The notes below the pieces were generated by a model. The model did not search any database. It was not told the origin of the DNA and saw nothing but the letters and a program-made list of their open reading frames with translations. DNA of 36,680 nucleotides from Nannocystis sp. (GTDB lineage Bacteria; Myxococcota_A; Polyangia; Nannocystales; Nannocystaceae), in contig NZ_JACCSO010000719.1 in the NCBI RefSeq assembly GCF_013812955.1, positions 1 through 36,680 of the forward strand, written 5' to 3'. The translations under genes and the position numbers were made by a program. Below are positions 20,407 through 29,822 of this stretch, one piece after another. The first letter of the stretch is position 1, and each line of letters begins with the position of its first letter.

Positions 20407-21944
20407 CTGCCAACGCTATCACCGCCGCCTTCGCCGTGCTCGCCACTCTTGGCTGCACCGCGCGGCGGCGGACGCCCGACGATACGCTGGTGGTCTTGAT
20501 CGAGTCCGCGATGGTGACGGGTGACCCGCGCTACGCGATCACCGGCTACGACCGCAAGCTCGCGCACGTCATCGCGCCGGGCCTGACCATCGTCGATTCG
20601 CCGACGCTCGAGCCGCGGATGGGGCTCGCGACGAAGGTGACGCGCGTCGACGATCTGACCTGGGATGTCGAGGTTCGCGCCGACGCCAAGTTCTCCGACG
20701 GACTCCCCGTGCGTGCCGACGACGTCGCCGCGACCTACCAGGATCTGATCGCGCCCGACTCCGACAGCATGTTCCACAAGCAGTTCGACGACCGGTTCAC
20801 CAAGGTTGTCGTGACGTCGCCGCACGTCGTTCGGTTTCACCTCAAGTCGCCGCTCGCGACGTTCCAGACCGACATCGATTTCGGCATCGTCTCCTACCAC
20901 CACGGCAAACCGGAGCGAGGCAGCGGGATCGGTGCAGGGGCGTACATGGTTCGCGAGATCACGTCGACCGAGGTGCTGCTCGACGTCAATCCGCACTACT
21001 ACGGCCCGAAGCCGAGCATCCCGCACGTCGAGATCAAGATCGTGCGCGACAACGCCGCGCGTCTGCTGATGCTGGTCGGCGGTTCCGCCGATCTGGTGCA
21101 GAACGCGACCCGGCTCGATCTCGTCGACGAGGTTCTCGATCGACCGCGCGTGCGGATCGAGTCAGGGCCGAGCGTGTTCCTGACGTACTTGCTGATGAAC
21201 AACACCGACCCGGTGCTCCGCGACAAGCGCGTGCGCCAGGCGATCGCGCTCGCGATCGATCGCCCGCAGATCATCTCGGCCAAGTTCGGCGGCCGAGCGC
21301 AGCTCGCCACCGGGCTGCTCCCCCAGACCCACTGGGCCTACGCGAAGGGGATGAAGAGCTGGGATCACGATCTCCGGCGTGCGAACCAGCTGCTCGACGA
21401 GGCCGGCTTCAAGGATCCCGACGGGGAGGGTCCGCGGCCGCGATTCTCGCTGACCTACAAGACCAGCTCCGACGCGTTCCGGATCGCGGTCGCGCGCGTG
21501 ATCGCCGCGCAGCTCGCGCGGGTCGGGATCGAGATCGACGTCCGCCCGTTCGAGTTCGCGACGTTCTTCGCCGACATCAAGAAGGGCAGCTACCAGCTCG
21601 GCTCGATGCAGACCGCCGAGATCACCGAGCCCGATTTTTACTTCACGTATTTTCACAGCTCGTGGATCCCGAACGAGAAGAACCCGGATGGCTACAACCG
21701 CTGGCGCTACATCAACCCCGTGGTCGACAAGCTGACCGAGGCCGGCCGCCGCGAGCTCGACCGCACCAAGCGGATCGCGATCTACGATCAGATCCAGCGG
21801 ATCGTCGCCGAGGACGTGCCGATCATCCCACTGTTCCACGAGGACAACGTGGTGCTGCTGAATCGGGACGTGGAGGGCTTTACGATCACGCCAAACGCTC
21901 GGTTGATCGGCATCGCCACGGCCTCGAAAAAGCCGTCTGACTAG
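20379..21944 (+). CDS. ABC transporter substrate-binding lipoprotein, family 5 (peptide/oligopeptide type)
   Basis: MTEASVKRSPANAITAAFAVLATLGCTARRR lipobox; LTWDVEVRADAKFSDGLPVRADDVAATYQDL; RVRQAIALAIDRPQII; IYDQIQRIVAEDVPIIPLFHEDNVVL. Confidence 0.88.
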   Translation: MTEASVKRSPANAITAAFAVLATLGCTARRRTPDDTLVVLIESAMVTGDPRYAITGYDRKLAHVIAPGLTIVDSPTLEPRMGLATKVTRVDDLTWDVEVRADAKFSDGLPVRADDVAATYQDLIAPDSDSMFHKQFDDRFTKVVVTSPHVVRFHLKSPLATFQTDIDFGIVSYHHGKPERGSGIGAGAYMVREITSTEVLLDVNPHYYGPKPSIPHVEIKIVRDNAARLLMLVGGSADLVQNATRLDLVDEVLDRPRVRIESGPSVFLTYLLMNNTDPVLRDKRVRQAIALAIDRPQIISAKFGGRAQLATGLLPQTHWAYAKGMKSWDHDLRRANQLLDEAGFKDPDGEGPRPRFSLTYKTSSDAFRIAVARVIAAQLARVGIEIDVRPFEFATFFADIKKGSYQLGSMQTAEITEPDFYFTYFHSSWIPNEKNPDGYNRWRYINPVVDKLTEAGRRELDRTKRIAIYDQIQRIVAEDVPIIPLFHEDNVVLLNRDVEGFTITPNARLIGIATASKKPSD

Positions 21945-24900
21945 CGTCCGAGCCGAGCATCGAGCGTCTTCAAGAGCTCGATGATCTGGACCATCTTGTT
22001 CGCGAGCAGCGTGTCGCCGGCGCGGCTCTCGACCGCGGCACCGACGACCGGTAACAGCGTCTGCTCGATCCGGCGGATCTGTCCGAGCAGCTGTTCGGGA
22101 TCGATCGACCCAGGATCCGTACCGAGCCGCGGCGAGTTGCCGTTGCCGTTCCCGGTGAAGCTCTGGGCGTGCCGCAGCGACTCGACGATCGCGTCGAGCC
22201 GCGGTGCGAGCCAGCGCTCGAGCTCGGGGTCGCTGCCGTTGCCGGTGCGTGCGGGGTGGCGCTGCTGGGATTCGGCGAGCCAGGCGGCGAGCGAGTCGAG
22301 TCGCGGGCCGAGCCACGATTCCGCGGACTCCGGCGGTGGTGGTGGGGGCGGGGGCGACTTCGACGCCGCGAGCGAGACCACGCCGCGCAGCTGCTTGAGC
22401 TCGGTGGCGACATCGGATTGCTTCGCGGCGGCGATCGCTTCCTTGATCGCGCCGAGGTCGGCGCCGAGACCCGAGAGCGTACCGACCAGCTTGGTCACCG
22501 GATCCGACTCTGCCCCGCCCATCCGGCGCTGGCGCACGAACTCGGCCTTCATCTCGGTCCAGCGCTTCTCGATCTCGGGCGTCATCCGGCCGCGGAGCTC
22601 GGCCAGCTTGAGGAGGTTCTGTTCGGCGGCGGTGGTCAGCGTCTGCGATTCGCCGCGGTAGTGATCGTCGACCAGCTGCTGGAGCTCCTGCGGGGTCATC
22701 GCCGAGACCGTCTTCTCGGCGATCTTGTTCATGTTGCGGTAGCTGCCCTGCAGCTTGAACGGCGGCTCGGTGCGATAGGCATCCGCCTGCGCGGCCGACC
22801 GGATGTACTCCGCGTTGACCTTGAGCAGCGTCTCCTGCGCGACGAACAGGTGGCGCATCACCGCCATGATCTCCTCGAGCTCGACGCCCGAGTAGCCATG
22901 CGAGAGCTCGGTGGTGGCGATCGGCTCGCCCTTCGCCATCCGCACCAGCTTGTAGACGTCACCGAGGTCCCGCGTCGCGAGCGGGTTGAGCGTCGGGTTC
23001 GACGTCAGCGCATTCTCGAGGAACGACAGCGCGAAGGCCTCCGCCTTGCCGCCGAGGACGTCACCGAGGTTGTAGACGTCGGCGCGGTTCGCGAGCATGT
23101 CGGGGATCTTGAAGGCCTCGCCACTCTCGGTGTACGGGTTGCCGGCCATCACGACGCAGAACTTCTTGCCGCGCAGGTCGTACGTGCGCGTCCGGCCGCG
23201 CCACACGCCCTCGATCTTGCGCTGCGCATCGCAGAGCGAGATGAACTTCTGGAGCAGCTCCGGCGACGTGTGCTGGATGTCGTCGAGGTAGAGCATCACG
23301 TTGGTGCCCATCTCGAGTGCGAGCGAGACCTTCTCGATCTCCTGCCGCGCGGTCGCGTTCGGAGCTTCGGCCGGATCGAGCGACGTCACGTCGTGGCCGA
23401 GCGCCGGGCCGTTGACCTTGACGAACGCGAGGCCGAGGCGCGCCGCGACGTACTCCATCAACGTCGTCTTGCCGTACCCGGGTGGCGAGATCAGGAGCAG
23501 CATGCCCATCTGATCGGTGCGCTTGGCCGCGCCGGATGCGCCGAGCTGCTTCGCGAGGTTCGCGCCGCACAGCGGCAGGTACACCTGATCGATCAGGCGA
23601 TTGCGCACGAACGACGACATCACCTTCGGCTTGAGCTCGTCGATCCGTAGCCGCTTGCGCTCCTGCGCGGCGATCTCGGCCTTGACCGTTCGGTAGGCGC
23701 GGAACGCCGGCACCGTCTCGGTGCGGAACCGCGACAGCCGCGCAGTCATCTCGTCGAGCCGGATCGGTAGCTGACCGCCGGTGACGCGCGCATGGCGTCC
23801 GAGCAGGCCCGTGACGGTGGTCTCGATGACCGCGCTCGACGTGTCGCGCGCGAGGTTCGGGGTCGCGAGATACGCCGCCGCTTCGATCGCCGCCGCGGCG
23901 AGCTCGGGTTTGCGTGCGACGATGCCGTCGACCCAGGCGCGGGTCAGCGCGAGAGCCGCGCCGGGCACGGTCTGCAGCACGCGGACGTCGTCGTCGAACC
24001 CGGGGCGCGCGGCGCGTGCGGTGAGCTCGGCGTGCAGTGCCTCGACGATCGCGATCGCGTTGCCGCTCACCACAAACCGCGGGTTCGAGACGGATAGCTC
24101 GCGCACCACATACTGCGTGGCGAGCTCCGCATCGGCCGCCGCCAGCCCCGCGGCGATCAGCTGCGGTTCACGCTCGACGAACCTCGCGATCGCAGCAGCG
24201 ATCTCGACGGCGAGCTGGTTGCGCCCACCGCGATCGCCGAGGACGTCGGCGAGCCGCGCGAGGCTCTGCGCGGAGCGATGCCAGCGATGGCGGGCCTGGG
24301 CGTCGTCGCGCATGCCCTGCGTGACCTCGTTGCCCCAGTACATCACCGCGAGCGCGCGTGCCGCGGCGGGGTAGGCGAGTAACCCGGCGCCGTCGCGCAT
24401 GGCGAGCAGGCGTTCCAAGATCTTCGCGGCATCGTGATCGTGGACGCCGCGCTCGTAGCCCTCGTCGTACCGCCCCTGGGCGATGCCCTTGAGCAGATCC
24501 TCGAGCTTGCCGAGACGAGCCGCGTCGTGCAGCGCCGCGATCGTCAACCCGTTGGCACCGGCCTCGGCATCGGCCAGGATCGACGCCGCGAGGTACTCGC
24601 CGCGATAGACCTCGGCGGACTCGCTCGGCAGGTCCTGGTTCCACAGCGGCTTGGCGGCGAGCAGGCGTTCATCTTCGAGCGGCTCGTAGAAATCGGTGCC
24701 GGCGAGGTGCACGGCGAGGCCGTCCTCGTGCGGGACGATCATCAGCTCGAGCGGCTGCGTGTTGACCGGGAACCGGTGCTCGCCAAACCGGATCGTCTCG
24801 CCGCCGCCCTCGAACAGATCTGCCTTGTCGCGCTGACCGCGCAGCGCGTCCTGCCGCGCGCTCTTGAGCTTGGCCTCGAGCTCGTCGGCCTTGACCGCGT

Positions 24901-27421
24901 CGCCGAGCGATCCCATCTCCGCGGAGATGTCGCGCAGCTTCTGCACCATCGCATCGGACGCGAAGTACGCGTTGACCTCGTCGGCGGTGGCCAGCGTCGA
25001 CGATCGACGAGCCACGCCCTCGAGGATCCGCTGTGCGGCCTTCTGGAGGTTCGCGGCCCGGCGCTGCCGCTCCGCCGCGAGCAGCTGCTTGCGCGCACCG
25101 ACCGAATCGACGATCTCCTCGCGCTTGGTCGTCAGCTCCGCGGTCAGCTCGTCGATGTCCGCGAACCGGCCCTCGAGCTCCTCGAGCTGGACGAGCAGGC
25201 GCGTCAGCTCCTGATCACAACGCTCCGGCGAGTCGCACTGCGCGAGCGCCGAGGCCACGCTCTGCGTCAGCAGCTTGACCTGGGCTCCGAACTCCGCGCG
25301 GCCTTCCTTGCCCGCGAGCTCGCGGTAGCGACCTTCGATCGTCGCGCGCGCGCGGTTCACCTGACCGAACGCGTCGGTGATGTTCTCGAGGATGATCGTC
25401 CGCTTCGTCGTGTCGTCGATCTTGAGCGACCCGATCACGTTGCCGAGCAGATCGAGACCCCCGGCGACCTTGTCGATGTCCTCTCGGACCGGCTTGATCT
25501 CGACCGCGGTCGGCAGCTCTGCCACCCGCGAGGCGAGCGCATCCGCGCGACCGACGAGCTCGCCGAACGCCTGACCGCGCGCGAGGAGCGCGACGCAGTC
25601 ACTGGTGACGCGATCGAACGCGGTCGCGACTTCCTTCTCGAGCGCCTCGAGCCGGGCGACGTCGACGAATCGGATGTCCTTCTTCGAGATCAGCGCGCCG
25701 CGCAACCCTCGCAGCCCGGTGAGGGCCTCGAGGAACGGATCGATCTTCTCCCATCCCTCGCTGCGCGTCGCGCGCAACTTCTCGACGACCAGGGCCTCGG
25801 CCTCGACGACCGCATTCCTGGCCGCGGCTTCGAGCGCGATGACCTTGTCGTACTCGTCGAGGATCAACTTCGCGGTGCTGCGAACATCGCCGACCGCGGT
25901 CTTGAGGTCGCCGGCATCCCCGTGCCCGAGCCAGTAGTACGCGTCGACCGCGCGGGTCGACAGCCCGAGGATGTCCTCGAACGTCGTCCGCTGCGGCTTG
26001 TCGGCGGAGGCCAGACGCGCGATCGACAGCGCGTCGGACAGGCCGCGCACCAGATCCGCATTGCCGACCTTCGCGAGGTAGCTGCCGTCGGTGGGCGCAC
26101 TTGCCGCGAACTCCGCCGACGTGAACGGCGTCTTCCACACCTGCATCGGGTGGACGCGCGTCGGCTCCGTCGACGTTCCGCGCATCACCACCATGCGGCC
26201 GTCGGGGAACAGCGAGTAGCCATTGCACTGGATCGGCGACGCGACCGACTTCTCGATCAGGTTGTACGCCGCGAGCACGTACGTGCCGTCGCGACCACGG
26301 TGATAGACGTAGAGCACGTCCTCGCCGTTCGGGCTCTTGAGCTCGCGCTCGAGGACGTAGTCGGTGTGGTCGCCGTCGAACTTCTTGTAGTCGCCGCCGA
26401 CCAGCACGTAGCCGCCGGGAAACACGATCCCGTGGTCCTCGGGCAGGTTGCGGCAGCCCTGACCGATGCCATCGGCGCGCACGACCTTCTTCGAGCGCGC
26501 GTCGAACACCAGGTACCGCCACGCGGTCTCGCGGAACGGCAGGATCTTGAGGACCACCAGGCCGACGCCACGGGCGGAGGTCGACCCGATCGGTGCGTAG
26601 AAGATCTTCGCGTCGTCGAGGGTCTGGTTCGCGTCGTCGACGGGCTCGCTGTAGACGCCCTGACCGGTCTCGGTGTTGTCCTCGACCTTGATCGTGAGAT
26701 CGCCGTTGATGCATTCGACGAACATCGCGTCGAGCAGGTTGTAGTGCGGGTGCTTGCCCGATCGCTGATCGTCGCGGGTGACCTCGCGCCACTCGAAGTC
26801 GTGCGAGGGCGGGGCGAGCGCGCCGTAATCGCGATCGCCGCGATCGTCGACGTACGCGATCCGGCCCGACGGCTCGATCCGCCAGCGCAGGACCTTCGAT
26901 TCTTTCCACGTCGCACCGGACTGGAACACCGCGAACAGCTGGGTGTCGGTGCGCACCAGCTGGCGAAGCTGCGCGTCGCGGTAATACCGGTAGAGGTTCG
27001 AAAAGTCGCGCGCGAGCGTGGCGTCGAGCAGGAACGCGCCGGCCTCGGCGTCGCGCGGTAATGGGGCAGTGTCGAAGGCGCTATCCGCGTTCGCCTGTGC
27101 GAGCGGCTCGAACCGATGCAGCGCGAGGACGTCCTCGAGCTTGGTCTGGTCCTTGAGCCCGAGGAACACATTGTAGCCGAGCAGGAGGTTTCCCCCGACC
27201 GCGACGATGTCGGCGGGCGCGCAGTTGTGCTCGGTCCGCACCCGCTCGGTCGCGATCAGCTGCGGCTCGGTCGAGCCGAACACGGACTTGCGCCGCGCGT
27301 TCAGCGCCTCGGTGCGCTTCGCGAGCTCGGCACCAGCGGTGGCGAGACGCGCCCGCAAGACCTCGTAGTTGCCGCCGGTGAGGGCGGCATCTACGTCGGC
27401 AGGTTTCGTCGGCTGCGCCAT
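21941..27421 (-). CDS. Giant AAA+ ATPase, DUF3686-like ('DNA repair ATPase' annotation family)
   Basis: 1826 aa; beta-rich N-terminus, long coiled-coil/helical middle, AAA+ near C-terminus: Walker A LLLISPPGYGKTTLMEYVAARLG, Walker B VMLYLDDIQH, sensor-1-like FCVVMAGNPYTESGEAF; Pro8 linker and helical C-terminal tail. Confidence 0.88.
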   Translation of the reverse strand: MAQPTKPADVDAALTGGNYEVLRARLATAGAELAKRTEALNARRKSVFGSTEPQLIATERVRTEHNCAPADIVAVGGNLLLGYNVFLGLKDQTKLEDVLALHRFEPLAQANADSAFDTAPLPRDAEAGAFLLDATLARDFSNLYRYYRDAQLRQLVRTDTQLFAVFQSGATWKESKVLRWRIEPSGRIAYVDDRGDRDYGALAPPSHDFEWREVTRDDQRSGKHPHYNLLDAMFVECINGDLTIKVEDNTETGQGVYSEPVDDANQTLDDAKIFYAPIGSTSARGVGLVVLKILPFRETAWRYLVFDARSKKVVRADGIGQGCRNLPEDHGIVFPGGYVLVGGDYKKFDGDHTDYVLERELKSPNGEDVLYVYHRGRDGTYVLAAYNLIEKSVASPIQCNGYSLFPDGRMVVMRGTSTEPTRVHPMQVWKTPFTSAEFAASAPTDGSYLAKVGNADLVRGLSDALSIARLASADKPQRTTFEDILGLSTRAVDAYYWLGHGDAGDLKTAVGDVRSTAKLILDEYDKVIALEAAARNAVVEAEALVVEKLRATRSEGWEKIDPFLEALTGLRGLRGALISKKDIRFVDVARLEALEKEVATAFDRVTSDCVALLARGQAFGELVGRADALASRVAELPTAVEIKPVREDIDKVAGGLDLLGNVIGSLKIDDTTKRTIILENITDAFGQVNRARATIEGRYRELAGKEGRAEFGAQVKLLTQSVASALAQCDSPERCDQELTRLLVQLEELEGRFADIDELTAELTTKREEIVDSVGARKQLLAAERQRRAANLQKAAQRILEGVARRSSTLATADEVNAYFASDAMVQKLRDISAEMGSLGDAVKADELEAKLKSARQDALRGQRDKADLFEGGGETIRFGEHRFPVNTQPLELMIVPHEDGLAVHLAGTDFYEPLEDERLLAAKPLWNQDLPSESAEVYRGEYLAASILADAEAGANGLTIAALHDAARLGKLEDLLKGIAQGRYDEGYERGVHDHDAAKILERLLAMRDGAGLLAYPAAARALAVMYWGNEVTQGMRDDAQARHRWHRSAQSLARLADVLGDRGGRNQLAVEIAAAIARFVEREPQLIAAGLAAADAELATQYVVRELSVSNPRFVVSGNAIAIVEALHAELTARAARPGFDDDVRVLQTVPGAALALTRAWVDGIVARKPELAAAAIEAAAYLATPNLARDTSSAVIETTVTGLLGRHARVTGGQLPIRLDEMTARLSRFRTETVPAFRAYRTVKAEIAAQERKRLRIDELKPKVMSSFVRNRLIDQVYLPLCGANLAKQLGASGAAKRTDQMGMLLLISPPGYGKTTLMEYVAARLGLAFVKVNGPALGHDVTSLDPAEAPNATARQEIEKVSLALEMGTNVMLYLDDIQHTSPELLQKFISLCDAQRKIEGVWRGRTRTYDLRGKKFCVVMAGNPYTESGEAFKIPDMLANRADVYNLGDVLGGKAEAFALSFLENALTSNPTLNPLATRDLGDVYKLVRMAKGEPIATTELSHGYSGVELEEIMAVMRHLFVAQETLLKVNAEYIRSAAQADAYRTEPPFKLQGSYRNMNKIAEKTVSAMTPQELQQLVDDHYRGESQTLTTAAEQNLLKLAELRGRMTPEIEKRWTEMKAEFVRQRRMGGAESDPVTKLVGTLSGLGADLGAIKEAIAAAKQSDVATELKQLRGVVSLAASKSPPPPPPPPESAESWLGPRLDSLAAWLAESQQRHPARTGNGSDPELERWLAPRLDAIVESLRHAQSFTGNGNGNSPRLGTDPGSIDPEQLLGQIRRIEQTLLPVVGAAVESRAGDTLLANKMVQIIELLKTLDARLGR

Positions 27422-27430
27422 GCTAGCTCC

Positions 27431-27656
27431 GTTGACCTTGACTTGAACTTGAACTCCACCGTCGACGTTGACCTCGACCGAGCGAGCGTGACGTTCGACC
27501 GGCGTCGGCCGCGAGCACCGTCGAACACGCGTGTTCGACGGTGACTCGGCGAGACGTCAGGAGCAGTTGCACGAGGCCGGGCGTGACCCGGCGGACCCGG
27601 CGGACAATGTCCACGTGCGCGTTCACGTTCACGTTCAGGTTCACGTTCAGGTCAAC
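27431..27656. repeat. Nested inverted repeats with GTTCAC/GTTCAG-type hexamer arrays in the flotillin-AAA intergenic region
   Basis: 28-bp perfect palindrome CACCGTCGAACACG|CGTGTTCGACGGTG at 27516-27543; outer inverted arms 27431-27454 (GTTGACCTTGACTTGAACTTGAAC) and 27633-27656 pair at 20 of 24 positions. Confidence 0.85.
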
Positions 27657-27667
27657 GCTGACGTTGT

Positions 27668-29767
27668 TTAGCTGACCTTGTCGTCGCCGACGCCGAGTTG
27701 CTTGGCCTTGTCGAGCAACGCCTGCAGCTTGGTCTTGGTGCCCTCGTCGGCCTTGCTCATGAGGCCAGCAAGCACGTCGGAGAGGTTGTGCTTGCCGTTG
27801 CCGTTGCCATTGAGCTTGTCCCCGATCGCGCGCTTCACGACGTCGGAGCCGCCGACCACCTCGTCGATCGAGCTGCCGAGCGACACCGCCTTGACGAAGC
27901 GGTCGAAGAACTGACCGTCGCCGCCGACGATCTTGATGTCGGCGTGCGTCATCGCCTCGGCCATCACGCGGGATTGCGCGTCGGTCATCTGGATCCGCGC
28001 CTTGATCTGCTCGAGCGCGATCATCCGATCGTTCTCGAGGCGGAGCCGGAACTCCTCGTGCTCGCGAGCGCTGCCGTCGAGATGCTTCATCGCATCGGCC
28101 TTCTCGGCGATACCCCTCGCCTCGGCGAGCATGCGCTTCTCGATCGCGCCTGCTTCGGCTTCCTTGCCCGCGACCTCGGCGAGCAAGAATTCGCGCCGCG
28201 ACGACGCCTCGGCGTGGCCCTTCTTCTCGATCGCGATGGCTTCCGCCTCGCGACCCTGCGCCTCGGCCATCGCCTTGCGCTTGACGTTCTCCGCGAGGAC
28301 GGTGCCTTCCTTGTCGGTGATCTGGACCTGCGCATCGCGCACGCGCGACTCCGCGAGGCCGACCTTCTCGGTCGCCAGCGCATCGGCTTCCTTGACGCGC
28401 ACGTGGGCGAGGCCCTCGGCGGCAAACTCGGCCTGCGCGCCTTCCGACCGGCGGATCTGCGCACGCGCTTCCTTGTCGCTCGCCTCCATCGAGGCCTCGG
28501 CAAGGATCAGCTGCTTCTTGGCGAAGGACTGCGCGACCTGCTGCTCGGCCTCCGCCTTCTTGATGTCCTTGATGAAGATCTCCTGCGCCGCAGCCTCGGC
28601 GTGGAGGATCGTCACGTGCTTGTGGCGCTTCGCCTCGCTGTCGGTCCGGAGGTCCTTGATCGCCTCTTCCTCGACCGCGACGGTCTTGTCGACGGCGATG
28701 CGCGCGCGGATGATGTCCGCGATCGAGCGCTTCTCGGTCTCGAGTGCCTTGTTCATGTCGATCGAGCCGAGCTCGACCTCGCGACGGCGACCGACCTCTT
28801 CGAGGTCATGCGCCTTCTGAACGCGCACCTTCTCGATCTCGACCTCGCGGATGCGGCCCTGCTCCGAGACCTGCACCGAGCGCAGCTTCGCCTGCTCGGC
28901 CATCTGGATCGCTTCCTCGGCGCGCTGACGCTCGATGTGGGTGCGCTTCTCTTCCTCGAGGCGGAACCGGTTGGCTTCGTTCTCCTCGCGCGCAACGGCG
29001 ACCGCGACTTCCTTGTTCTTCTTCGCTTCGGCCTCGGCCTGCTGCTGCTCGAACCGGTACAGGGCTTCCTGCGACGTCAGGTTCGACTTGCCGAGCTCCA
29101 TCTTCTCGGTCTGCCGGAGCTGGTTGGTCGCGATGTTCGCGATCGTGGTGATCTTGGTGATCTTCTCGATGCCGAGAGAGTCGAGCACGTTGTTGGGGTC
29201 GAGGATCTCGACCGGCGTCTGCTCGAGGTAATCGATCGCGGCGTCGTCGAGGACGTAGCCGTTGAGGTCCTTGCCGATGACCTGGATGATCTGGTCCTTG
29301 AACACGTCGCGCTGGGTATAGAGCTGCTCGAACTCCATCTTCTTGCCGACGGTCTTGAGCGCCTCGGAGAACTTGGCGCTGAACAGCTCCTCGAGCGTCG
29401 ATTGCTGCGACGCGCGAATACAGCCGATCGATTGCGCGACCCGCAACACGTCGTCCTTCGTCTTGTTCACGCGGACGAAGAACGTGACCTTGATATCCGC
29501 GCGGATGTTATCTGCGCAGATCAGGCCCTCCTTGCCTTTGCGTGCGATCTCGATCGTCTTCACCGAGAGATCCATGACCTCGGCCTTGTTGACGATCGGC
29601 AGCACGACAGCACCGCTGAACGTCACCTTCGGCTCGGTGCCCATCTTGTTGACGATCAGAGCTCGTCCCTGATCGACTTGTCGCCAGGTCCGCGCGACGA
29701 GAACGAGGATGCCGAGGAGGAGAACGCCTCCGCCGACGATCAATGCGATCAACATCTGCTGTCCCAT
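27668..29767 (-). CDS. Flotillin/SPFH-domain protein (YqiK-like)
   Basis: MGQQMLIALIVGGGVLLLGILVLVARTWRQVDQGRALIVNKMGTEPKVTFSGAVVLPIVNKAEVMDLSVKTIEI: N-terminal TM plus SPFH; long Ala/Glu/Lys-rich flotillin coiled coil. AGGAG upstream of ATG 29767. Confidence 0.95.
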   Translation of the reverse strand: MGQQMLIALIVGGGVLLLGILVLVARTWRQVDQGRALIVNKMGTEPKVTFSGAVVLPIVNKAEVMDLSVKTIEIARKGKEGLICADNIRADIKVTFFVRVNKTKDDVLRVAQSIGCIRASQQSTLEELFSAKFSEALKTVGKKMEFEQLYTQRDVFKDQIIQVIGKDLNGYVLDDAAIDYLEQTPVEILDPNNVLDSLGIEKITKITTIANIATNQLRQTEKMELGKSNLTSQEALYRFEQQQAEAEAKKNKEVAVAVAREENEANRFRLEEEKRTHIERQRAEEAIQMAEQAKLRSVQVSEQGRIREVEIEKVRVQKAHDLEEVGRRREVELGSIDMNKALETEKRSIADIIRARIAVDKTVAVEEEAIKDLRTDSEAKRHKHVTILHAEAAAQEIFIKDIKKAEAEQQVAQSFAKKQLILAEASMEASDKEARAQIRRSEGAQAEFAAEGLAHVRVKEADALATEKVGLAESRVRDAQVQITDKEGTVLAENVKRKAMAEAQGREAEAIAIEKKGHAEASSRREFLLAEVAGKEAEAGAIEKRMLAEARGIAEKADAMKHLDGSAREHEEFRLRLENDRMIALEQIKARIQMTDAQSRVMAEAMTHADIKIVGGDGQFFDRFVKAVSLGSSIDEVVGGSDVVKRAIGDKLNGNGNGKHNLSDVLAGLMSKADEGTKTKLQALLDKAKQLGVGDDKVS

Positions 29768-29822
29768 AACCACTCCTCTGCCGGCGACATCCCGGCGGCT
29801 CCCATGCTGAAAACGAACTCGT

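Noticed and set aside
24434-27061. 875-aa + strand ORF
   Set aside because: Antisense shadow of the giant AAA+ gene; biased Arg/Leu/Asp/Val composition without a recognisable domain.
27516-27543. Palindrome as an intrinsic terminator for flotillin
   Set aside because: No U tract follows on the minus strand and it lies ~125 nt past the stop; kept as a repeat of unknown role.
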